Positions 10,985 to 19,559 of a DNA stretch of 32,770 nt are shown piece after piece. Source of the DNA: Amphimedon queenslandica (lineage: Eukaryota > Porifera > Demospongiae > Haplosclerida > Niphatidae); contig NW_003546313.1 in NCBI RefSeq assembly GCF_000090795.2, positions 44,995-77,764 on the forward strand, in the 5' to 3' direction. The position numbers and the translations under genes were made by a program. The first letter of the stretch is position 1, and every line of letters starts with the position of its first letter. Under the pieces are notes generated by a model. That model made no database searches and was not told where the DNA came from. It worked only from the letters and a program-made list of their open reading frames with translations.

Positions 10985-11083
10985 TCCTAGTAGTCAGTGA
11001 TTATTTGTCCAAGAGTGGGACGCTATTTTTTAACCGTTATTTGTCTGTAGCACCATCTGCGCATGCACAGAAAACACAATGGA
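10985..11083 (+). promoter_or_regulatory. Promoter-like copy with NRF-1-type core (left)
   Basis: From CCTAGTAG at 10985 to AATGG at 11083 this stretch resembles the reverse complement of 15439-15540. Shared blocks include GGACGC, a T-run, TCTGTA and ACCATCTGCGCATGC followed by GAAAACA and an ATG. TGCGCATGCA at 11058-11067 matches the NRF-1 palindrome (TGCGCATGCGC), a known animal promoter motif. The ATG at 11079 opens only 11 codons (MEACTNVKNLF) before a stop. The right copy precedes the MULE transposase start in the opposite orientation, so this may be the other terminal repeat of that element or a paralogous promoter. Confidence 0.5.
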
Positions 11084-11112
11084 GGCCTGCACAAACGTCA
11101 AGAACTTATTTT

Positions 11113-11169
11113 AAAGTATTAGTAACTTCATGACGTCATAAACTTAGTTGAAAGTATTAGTAACTTCAT
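11113..11169. repeat. 19-bp direct repeat around a CRE site
   Basis: AAAGTATTAGTAACTTCAT occurs exactly at 11113-11131 and again at 11151-11169, spaced 38 bases. Overlapping the end of the first copy is TGACGTCA (11131-11138), the perfect palindromic CRE/ATF consensus. This lies just downstream of the NRF-1-like promoter copy. Confidence 0.65.
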
Positions 11170-11480
11170 TTGCTCTATATGTTTAATTTAGACTCTGACT
11201 TTGAGTATCTTTGATGTGTATCAACTTTCTTGTTTCAAATCGATATTACTTTTACCACTGACTCAAGTTAGTATTCTCAATCTGTAAATGTATACATTAC
11301 AACTATATATATGATTTGCAACTGTAAAGTTAGTTCAGTCAAGTATGACAGAACCATGCCTTCTTTATCCCTTTCTTGAAGCCAACACATTAAAAATGAT
11401 ACCAAGATGAACATAAATCATATTAAATTAATGATTGTTTCATTATCAATTTGTAAAGTACATCGTCCACAAAACAACTG

Positions 11481-12074
11481 TCAGTTCTTAACAGCTTTGT
11501 ACACACTAGTAATGGCAAACCATCCATCATTACTTAAAAATCTGTAGCAAAAGAGTAGGCAAACACTATCATCAAGGCAAAATGGTGATATCCTTTCAGG
11601 TCGTACTTCAACTTGCACTTCTTCAAAGATCAATTTCCTGTCTACTGCTCCTTTGGCAACAAGTTCGTCTACAAAACAGCATAAAATAACTAATAACAAC
11701 AATCATTATTGCATATAAAATTATACACTGACTGACCACATTCCTTTTCATGAGGTAACTTTTTCCAATATGGTACTGTTTTAGCGGCAATTTTTGCCTT
11801 TTTCTTGCGTGAAATACCAATAGCAGTCATGGTAGCACCTTTTGTTCTGTCACTTTTTTGGTGGCAGTACAACCAAAGATATATCTACTGATACAATGTG
11901 AGTTAAATACATTCCACAATTAAGAATACCTCTTCTTGACTCCTGTCTTGAGACATTTAGGAGAGACTGACTTGGTTCAGGTGGATGATCTTCAGGGAGT
12001 TGTGTTTCCGCATCACCATCAATATGTGTATGAGAAATTGGTTCAAAAGGTAAGTTCTGACAAATATTATGCAT
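11481..12074 (-). CDS. Intact three-exon small protein, family unnamed
   Basis: Gene model on minus: exon 1 12074-11930, intron 11929-11839 (91 bp), exon 2 11838-11737, intron 11736-11669 (68 bp), exon 3 11668-11481. The joints are AGAAGAG|GTATTC with AAAAG|GTGC, and GTG|GTCAGT with TTTTGTAG|ACG. Exon lengths 145, 102 and 188 keep phase, giving 144 codons without a stop. The product has a Pro/Glu/Ser-rich N-terminal stretch (PEDHPPEPSQS), a basic patch (SRKKKAKIAAK), then PYWKKLPHEKECDE and a compact C-terminal region with EEVQVEVRPERISPFCLDDS and DGWFAITSV. I recognise the C-terminal pattern only as a recurring uncharacterised invertebrate family, possibly transposon-associated. The ATG is in frame but more upstream exons are possible; a related THIDGD-coding repeat lies upstream. 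It could be host gene or element cargo. Confidence 0.5.
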
Positions 12075-12190
12075 ATACGTATGTTCAAGAGGTACATCCT
12101 CACCATGATGTTAAAATGGCAGATTGTCACCAGTATGTTCAAGAGGTAAAAAGGTAAGTCCCCATCAATATGAGTATAATGAATTGGAAT
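12010..12190. repeat. Local imperfect direct repeats
   Basis: CATCAATATGTGTATGAGAA at about 12016 recurs as CATCAATATGAGTATAATGA at about 12163. TATGTTCAAGAGGTA occurs at about 12079 and 12133. GGTAAGTTC and GGTAAGTCC follow similar positions. On minus the repeat encodes PISHTHIDGD and PIHYTHIDGD, so it may be duplicated exon sequence upstream of the three-exon gene. Confidence 0.5.
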
Positions 12191-13320
12191 ATTTGTGAGA
12201 TTGCTTGTTAGATTCAGAACAAATAGATGGACCCAAATCACATTCACTCGCAGCAACCTCGTATATTGCTATTAATTAAAAATTACCAGGCTAAACTGTC
12301 TTTCCTTAAAGTGTAACAACTTCTCCTTTAGACCACTTATCTTTACTAATCTTCAATAGCCCATACTGTTCTTCTTAGCCTCCTTCAGACACAAGTGATG
12401 CCAATTGTAATGCCAACTCCTTGGCCTGGTGAAACTTTTTGACTTGACTCAATACAATTTCTGAGTGATTGTCACTGATTGCTAATCTAAAGGTATACAG
12501 TAATTACTAATTTTTCAGCAAATGATGACATGTTATCTGAAATGATTGTGACTTGCCTTCATAAGGGGCATCACTGGGCTTGAAAGATTGGTAGGACACT
12601 AGGTGTAGGAAGGGAAGGTTTTTCGCATGAAGAGAGCGAAAAATTTTACCGTATCTAATGAATATTTATGATGGGTGTGGTCAATTATATGATTGATCAT
12701 TTATTAATAATGATCTTTTGACGCCCAAAATTGATAATGGCATTAATTTCCAGCCATAAATTGCTTAACCACTGACTATATTTCTACCTTATGAGTCAGT
12801 TGTTTGTATGTGTGAAGAAGTAAGAAGTGATTGAGTCTTTCCTGCATAGTTATTAAATGAATTAACTTGAATTAATAACTAATTTTACACAAATATGGCT
12901 ACTGATCTTAAAAATATTGGTGGGGCAATGGCCCTACATGCCCCTTAGGCAGCGATGCCTCTTTTCATGAAATGGTGTGTCTGAAAATGATTTCTTTAAA
13001 TAATCCTATGTACAATGATACAATGATGCAAGTGTATGCTCAAACATCAACAACTGCTGCTTCTCTCTAACAGCAAGAATGTGGCAATGTGGCAGTTCTA
13101 TTGTTTTTCAAAACTTACATTGACACTTAACACTGGTTATTTGTAGAATGGCTTCAGATGATAAAACTTGAAACTCTGATTCTTGTTGCATTAAAATTCT
13201 AACTTTGTATCTATGATGTAATTGTTGAGCAACAAATTGCAACATATGGTGTTATGTAAGTGGCATATTCAACCTCGACTAGTGACGGTATGGTACCCTG
13301 ACAATGCTTATGGAATGTTT
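12191..13320. other. No gene seen; possible weak MITE inside
   Basis: No coding frame with recognisable motifs. A possible small element at 12558-12967 is listed separately. A hairpin GATCATT ... AATGATC lies at about 12697-12717. Confidence 0.4.
12558..12967. repeat. Possible small inverted-terminal element
   Basis: The left edge reads TTCATAAGGGGCATCACTG. The reverse complement of the right edge reads TTCATGAAAAGAGGCATCGC, then TG. The match is about 16 bases with a gap, and GGGGCA/CCCCTTAGG words near the right edge recall hAT-type MITE ends. No clear target duplication. Weak. Confidence 0.28.
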
Positions 13321-13439
13321 ATAATTTATTATTATTATTATTTTGGCCATTATGGTTTGAATCATGCAACAGAATATACATATTATTATTATCATTGTTA
13401 TCACTACCATTATTATTGTTATTATTATTATCATTATTA
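13321..13439. repeat. Imperfect (ATT)n / (TTA)n microsatellite
   Basis: Runs of TTATTATTATTATT at about 13327-13342 and TATTATTATTATC-type repeats at 13379-13439, with interruptions. The 245-bp MITE next to it inserted at the right edge. Confidence 0.75.
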
Positions 13440-13684
13440 ATATGTGATCATAATTGACAAAGGTATCTTATGGCAGATTTTTTAAATTCATCATTAAAAT
13501 GAAAAATATTAACATGTGAATGCTCTGTTAGTCAACCATTGTTTCTAAATGTTGCATAGTAATGTTTTGCATGCTCTGGAGTAATATTATGATAAATGTC
13601 ACTCAGGAAGCAGGATTTTTTAGGCAATAAAGAACAATTTTCCTATCTGCCATAAGGTACCTTTTGTCAATTATGGTCACATAT
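13440..13684. mobile_element. 245-bp MITE, 40-bp inverted ends, 9-bp duplication
   Basis: Left arm 13440-13478 (ATATGTGATCATAATTGACA, then AAGG, TCTTATGGCAGAT). The right arm 13645-13684, reverse-complemented, reads ATATGTGACCATAATTGACA, then AAAGG, CCTTATGGCAGAT. Only two or three differences and one gap separate the arms. TCATTATTA flanks both sides (13431-13439 and 13685-13693), a 9-bp target duplication as expected for MULE-type elements. The surroundings are (TTA)-rich, so the duplication could partly be chance. No coding frame inside. A MULE transposase pseudogene lies a few hundred bases to the right. Confidence 0.78.
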
Positions 13685-14059
13685 TCATTATTATATTCAC
13701 ACATCAACGTAACACACACACACGTTCCTTTAATCATTGTCCTTTCTTCTCTTCTTTATCATCTCTCTCTATATCAATGTTATCATTGTCCATCTCATTT
13801 CTTTGTTATTTATTGGTAAGATTTTGACAACCTAACTAACCGCTGCTGACTCATTTCATCTGGGTTTACTAGCCGCGACATGACTAAAATTCAATTTTTT
13901 GAAAGCCATCACGGTAGTGTGATCACGCAGGTTTTCAGTAACAAGAAGAATTGCTCAAAAAATAGAGGTATCGTATTGAACCTACCTGTAAATTATAATT
14001 GAAGGAGTAAAACCAAGGTAAAAGTAATACTTAAAAATACATTAATTTAACATTTACCG

Positions 14060-15443
14060 CTAGACATTCTTTATTTTGTCATTAATACACTCTAATCGCT
14101 TGTTTGTCCTTTCACCAAAAGTAAATTGTGACCCACGGTAACACTACTTTGTCATATTGAATGTCATGCCCATGAGCGTTATAGTACTTGATATCTTCAT
14201 TAAATCCACACTGCAACAGATTGTGATAATGATTGTTGTAGTCTGATTCCGTTTGTGACTACACTAACTTCGACAAAATTTCAAGGACATTATCTCGCTC
14301 ACCAGATCGAATTCCCATGTTAACACAATTGATTTCACAATGAAATGAATACAGTGTATGAAATAAAGAAATTTGAAGAGAAGCATCAGGAATTTCTTCA
14401 TTCAAAATACTCCTTTCAGTAAAGTCTTTATCAGCCATAATAACTTTTGTGCTAATGCACTGAGGGTTATGTTCTTTATATTGTTAAATTGTGGCAGAAA
14501 TGTCATCTTTTCCTTCTAATAATGTCAAAAGGACAAGTACTATTTCACTGTTTCCATTCCCATCGATGCTAAGAATAAGGTACAATGGCATTCTAACATC
14601 ATTTAATTTATAGGTGGCATCACTCAGAAATGCAGAATAAACGCTTTTAATTATGCCGTCTTGAATAAAAAGACCAGTTAACGTCCCTGAAGTATTAGTA
14701 AACACTTAAATAGATGCGCCTACAAAGTACATAAAATAAGCATTAAATTAACTTTATGCATTACCTTCTATTTGTTTTAATGCAGCAATAAAATTTTCCA
14801 AATTAGTGTCTGTTGATTTCTTGGCCTAAACTTGAACATTAGTGATATCTCTAAGTGTGAAAAATTTTCCAGATGAACTTAAACTAGTTACATGCTCTTG
14901 CAATAGCTATCTGTTAACATCTAACTGTAATACCTTTTCCACATAATTCTTTACTTCTTCACTTAATACTAGCTGGTAAGGTAGATGGTCTTAGACTTCC
15001 TCATAGTACTTTTATGTAGTATAAGTTCATATTATTTTATTTCATTACTTTCTAAATGATAATGATTACGTTCATCAGTGATAGGAGTAACGGTTGAATA
15101 TTGACTGGCATGTAACAAAGAAAACTTCCATTGAAAATTACATTCTTGACAAAATGTGGCATTAAACCATTAAAATAATTCCATAACATAAAATTTCAAT
15201 ATTTATATACCACTATGGATGAAAAATTTCAAGGGATGTGCCNNNNNNNNNNATAGTAATAGTACTTTAGAGTTTTATTAGAACTGTCAACAAGGAGCTT
15301 TCTTCTTGGCATTTTCAAGAGAATTTGAATCACAACGATACAACTGAACACGTTTGCTTTTTTCATAAGCAGCTTTCTTGGTCAATAACGTTTCAAAAGA
15401 AGAGAATTTGTCACCAACACTAAAAGTCAATGTTGTCAGCCAT
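14060..15443 (-). pseudogene. MULE transposase, ZSWIM3-like, decayed
   Basis: The start at 15443 (ATG GCT GAC) leads, after a one-base frame change, into FSVGDKFSSFETLLTKKAAY and VQLYRCDSNSLENAKKKAP. This is the FAR1/FLYWCH-like N-terminal module of ZSWIM1/3-like proteins. After the assembly gap, 14484-14705 encodes the MULE catalytic region: AFLSDATYKLNDVRMPLYL, then DGNGNSEIV, with the Asp of DATYK as the first catalytic residue. At 14280-14455 follows STKVIMADKDFTER, SLQISLFHTLYSFH and GIRSGERDNVLEILSKLV. A remnant at about 14090 reads ERTNKRLE in a shifted frame. Stops at several points mark it as dead; the SWIM zinc finger was not found. The known role is cut-and-paste transposition. The promoter-like repeat at 15439-15540 lies directly at the start. 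Confidence 0.82.
15243..15252. other. Assembly gap (10 N)
   Basis: Ten N within the MULE pseudogene. The true length of missing sequence is unknown, so part of the transposase may be absent from the assembly. Confidence 0.99.
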
Positions 15444-15540
15444 TTTGTTTTCCACGCATGCGCAGATGGTATTACAGATAAACAACTGCAAAAGCGGCGT
15501 CCGACCCGCAGACCAATAACCACTACCGTTCTAGTAGGAT
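15439..15540 (-). promoter_or_regulatory. Promoter-like copy with NRF-1-type core (right)
   Basis: On minus this reads CCTACTAG ... GGACGCCGC ... TCTGTAATACC, then ATCTGCGCATGCG, then GAAAACAAAATGG. TGCGCATGCG (15455-15464) matches the NRF-1 palindrome and lies 12 bases before the ATG of the MULE transposase, a plausible promoter or 5'-UTR position. An inverted relative of the whole stretch is at 10985-11083. Confidence 0.55.
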
Positions 15541-16430
15541 CTGTTTCTAGCCTTGTTTCTTGACTTCTGAAAGCTACAACTATTCGTTTGACATTGTGTA
15601 CAGCCATGCTTTACAATGTATTACCACAATGACAAATTATTATTGTTTATTTATGTTTTTAACAAGATAAATGTACTACTTTTCTGCATTTTGACCAAAA
15701 TTTAACATATACGATAAGTTTAGCATTACAGCAGGCACTTCAAATGTCCCTTTGTCCAATTTAAAAATGAACTTAACATGTATGTTTGTACTGTTCCTAT
15801 AATAGCAACTACACTTTGTAGCTATCTCATTGTATGAAACATCTGCCAGGGGGATGACTTACCTATTTTTAACCACGACAGTTAAAGGGTTAAAATGTAC
15901 CAGGAAAATTGCTCAATGACTGAGGGTTCATCTAAGCCATTGACAAGGCTGTACAATGTAAGATCAGAGTTATAGTTTTTCGAAAATCATAAATACGCCC
16001 GCCATCTTCAAAATCAACTACAAACCTACATATAGGCTACGGCCTATATAATATCCATTATACACAAATAAATAATTAAATTCATTATGACATACAATCG
16101 ATGCATAAAATTCACATTCAATGAAAAATATTACTTCAATTGTCATAAAAAAGAACAATTACTAATTTTGTGTCTTTTTTGCCTTTTTGTGTGTCAGGAC
16201 TTCCTTTAGCTACTATTTTTTCTCCACTTGTTTTTCGTCCTAAGTTCTCCAGTCTGCTTCTATTAACAGAGTCACTATTAAGTCCTATAAAAATAACAAT
16301 TAATAATGTTTTAATTTTTGCACCATTAGTAGAACTTGTATTAAAATGAAATGGCTGGAAAATTTACAAGAGTTGTAGACCTTTTAGTTGTATTTCTTCT
16401 AAAGCTTACTTTCTTAGTTACACTTTTTAC
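15541..16430. other. No clear gene; one exon-like piece
   Basis: Mostly AT-rich. On minus, 16285-16155 opens after a good acceptor (TTTTTATAG|GACTT) and reads NRSRLENLGRKTSGEKIVAK, then GSPDTQKGKKD: a lysine-rich piece like a last exon of an element protein. I cannot name it. A perfect hairpin ATATAGGC, loop TACG, GCCTATAT is at 16030-16049. Confidence 0.3.
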
Positions 16431-16434
16431 TTGT

Positions 16435-16907
16435 TCAGGAAGAGAAAGGAGTGGATTCAAGAGATAGCAGTTTGCCAATGCCACCTACTCCTGGTAGTCT
16501 AGGTGGTTTTTCTATCGGGGATGGCACTGGCGAACACAATACAGGAAGAAGAGAGGTGAATTGGGTTGTCATCACAAGGATGATAAACCTGCTGGTGATG
16601 ACAACCAGGATAATGCTGGAGCTGTAGACAACAATGCTGAGCCACACCATGGAAGAGGCACTGGTGGGGTAAGTGGACAAAGTAGACTGGTGGACATAAT
16701 GGGGAGGTAGACAAGGATGTGGAACTGGATGACGATACGGAGGTGGATGAGGACAGGGAGGTTAACAAGGACCTGTTGGAGAAAAAGGTGGTGGTGTTGG
16801 ATGATGGAGGGAAAGAGGACAACAAAGAGGGAGAGGATTTTGGAGCCAACGTGGAGGAGCAGGCCAAGGCAGGTGGAGTGGAGATCCTGGAAATCTTAAA
16901 CTCTTGA
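16435..16907 (+). pseudogene. Acidic low-complexity frame, broken
   Basis: After an acceptor-like CTTGTTCAG at 16434 the plus strand reads EEKGVDSRDSSLPMPPTPGS, then shifts frame near 16560 into HKDDKPAGDDNQDNAGAVDN, and shifts again near 16690 into ELDDDTEVDEDREVNKDLLE and GGVEILEILNS before the stop at 16907. The region is clearly richer in G than its neighbours and acidic in the frame used in each third. No family is recognised. It may be a decayed final exon; the alternating frames argue against a working gene. Opposite-strand frames are Ser/Thr-rich shadows. Confidence 0.3.
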
Positions 16908-17284
16908 TCCAGATACTTAGTTTTATCATATACAGCTGAGTAAATTGATACAGTGGTCATAGATATTCAGATTTAGTTATAATAGGCCTATTAATTTATT
17001 ACTACTACAAGTACATGATCATTAGTATTATTATTTATCAAATCAAACATTTATTAGAACCATATTCTAGTACTGTGGTATACTGTATTTTTAATGTCAT
17101 TAAATATTGAATTGTTGTTAGGTACTTAATAACATTTATAACAAATGAAAAATGAATGAGATGAATTTTTGTAAACTTACCGTACAGTTACTGTTGAACA
17201 AGATGAAACAAGACCGTATTATGTGAAGTAAAGTTGTAGCTATTGTTAAATAGTAACCACCAAAGACATAGGCAGCAGAACATA
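16908..17284. other. No gene seen
   Basis: AT-rich spacer between the acidic frame and the next MITE; nothing supported. Confidence 0.4.
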
Positions 17285-17500
17285 CCATAAGGTTACTACT
17301 AAATGTGGGTACTATTAATTGCCAATTTTGGGTTTGGGTTAAAAATCACAGTTATTAATACACGCAATTATTAATAATGACATTATGATACCATATAACT
17401 ATTAGTAATAATTACTGGATTTCAATTTTTAATACCAGTAAAATCTACCTAGTGTTAAAATTGCAAAATTTAGTACCCACAATTAAAAGTCACACTAAGG
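17285..17500. mobile_element. 216-bp MITE with TA duplication
   Basis: The left end reads CCATAAGGTTACTACTAAAT, then GTGGGTACTA. The reverse complement of the right end reads CCTTAGTGTGACTTTTAATT, then GTGGGTACTA. The core TGTGGGTACTA is identical. TA lies outside both ends (17283-17284, 17501-17502). No coding frame. Mariner-like by its target choice. Confidence 0.62.
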
Positions 17501-18165
17501 TAATTTATGATGGAGGGCTAAATTTGAAGTTACTAAAATGGGTGTGCTCTCAATCAAATAATTGCTACTAATTCTTAGTGTTGGATTTAAAAAGTTTTTG
17601 TTTTTTCTAAATAAGATGAAGAACAACTGATTGCAAATTTAAGTTTACTGATAAAAGTCAGTTTTCTCATTTTTGATCTCTCAGATGAAATTATGTAACC
17701 AGGGGCAGATCTAAGAATGGGCCAGGGTGGGCCAGGCCCACCCAAAAATTTTGTGTAGTAGTTTAAAATTAACTATTTTATGTGAACAACTATGTAAACT
17801 ATAAAGCATGACTATGAAAACAATTTGTAAACCACAAAGGACCTCATTTTAATAGCTTTAATCATTAGAATTTTGACTTTGAATGTAGGCCTTGTTGGCC
17901 TCACCCACTATTTAGCGCACCCAAATCGTCAAGACCATAGATATTAGAGTTAAAAGAAAGGGATAGGAAACCACTGTTCCCAGCAGGAATTGCTCATCAC
18001 CTGTACTGTAATAATTTTAATTATTGCATTTTCAAATGATAAATTAAAATGTGAGATGAATCGTTCATCAGATGTCTAGACGTTGATAGGCATGTATGTA
18101 ATTGGACAGTGCAATCACGAGGTCAATCGTCATGGAGAGAGACTCTTCCTCTGAAGCTTTTGCTT

Positions 18166-18925
18166 TTATCCAAGGACTGGCTGTTGGCTTGTTTGTAGTG
18201 CTCTACTGTCCTTTTTGTGTATGCGTAGCAGCGTATTTTTAAGTAGTTTTATTATGTCTGTTTCTAGAGTTGCTGCAGGTTCCTGCCTCCAACGAGATTT
18301 CTCATGACATTGTACGAGACTCTTCCAGTTACTCTGGACATCTGTATCTTTCATAATAGCTTCTGCTAATAGTTGGAAGTCTCTGTGTCTAGCCTCAGGC
18401 TGGTTGAATGACTGCTCTAGTTCTATCTTGCAAGACATTTCTAGTGCTCTGAGGTAGATGTTGAAGTTGTTGCTGCAATTGGTTAGCCCACCTCTGTCAA
18501 CCATACGAAGCCCTGACTGAGTGTCTTTAATCTCTTCATGTGGGGAGCTATCATCATCAGTGTTTTTAACATCCGCACTGTCGTCAACGAAGAAGTCAAA
18601 TAATGCCAATTGCTCCTCATTTACATTCTGTGTCTTCCTCAATTTGCGTATGATGTACCCTGCTACATACCATACGGCATTTTGTTCATTGTATGTAAGA
18701 TGTACTTCTTCAGATTTCTGGATAGATGTAGTTGAGTAATGATGTTTCCATAGACGATACAGTAGTTGTAGTGTAGTAAAGAAAGCTAAAATTGGAGAAT
18801 AATCAACGCCAACAGCATCATAAAAATTTATCCATACTGCATTATATTCATGTGAATTGACAGAAACGGAGCCATATTTGCTCTCGAATTTTGCTGTTAG
18901 CAGGACTGACGGATAACTATATATT
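18166..18925 (-). CDS. Open 253-codon C-terminal frame, transposon-associated family
   Basis: On minus an uninterrupted frame runs from about 18925 to the stop at 18166. It includes YSYPSVLLTAKFESKYGSV, YNEQNAVWYVAGYIIRKLRK, an acidic stretch (FDFFVDDSADVKNTDDDSS), then LRMVDRGGL and an α-helical-looking C-terminal region. The EQNA(V/L)xYVAGY and MVDRGGL pair recurs in uncharacterised, transposon-linked proteins of sponges and other marine invertebrates, as far as I remember; I cannot give it a function. Upstream, a further segment (GKQAADRIAKYIMSITNPGV at about 18975-19030) is in another frame, so the N-terminal part is broken or lies in another exon. It follows the P-like transposase on the same strand, inside the same inverted ends. 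It is less decayed than the transposase. Confidence 0.5.
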
Positions 18926-19559
18926 GACTACTCCAAATAGATATGTTTGAAAGTTCTCTAGTACTCCCGGGTTTGTGATACTCATTATATACTTCGCAAT
19001 TCTATCTGCTGCCTGTTTTCCTATTCTAGCCTTTTCTGTTTCAAAATCAACTTATTCATTTTGCAGTGAGTATACAATGATGCCTTTAAGGTAAAATTGC
19101 ATATAATTATACATGATGTTATTACTACATTATTATTATTATTAACATTTTTTATACCAAGTATGGATATTTCTGATGCTTGAAATAAAGTAGTGTCATT
19201 GTGAGATATTAGTTATTCATTGTGATTATTACTAGTTATTATCAATTAATTTTCTGTGAAACGTGTGTGATTGATGGTATTTGTTTTGGAGAAGAAAGAT
19301 TTTGTAGTTGACGACAGGCGCTAGTCAATACAATAGCAGACACGGCGAGAATCAAGGCAGACCTGTTGGAAGAAAGAGAAAGAACTCAAAAACTTACACT
19401 CATCATAGTTCAGTTCCCTAGTACTACCATCTAATGAAAATTTTATTATCTGTGAAGACATTTTAAATATTAACCTGGTATGGTATCAAATTCTGATGAC
19501 TGAGTATTAATCTCTGATATTGTACCTGCTAAAACATTTTTTGAAAATGTTTAATGAAT

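Noticed and set aside
13222..13440. Tyr/His-rich plus frame
   Set aside because: It is a translation of the (ATT)n microsatellite.
16499..16960. Ser/Thr-rich 153-aa minus frame
   Set aside because: It is the complement of the G-rich acidic region on plus; the low-complexity Ser/Pro pattern looks like a shadow.
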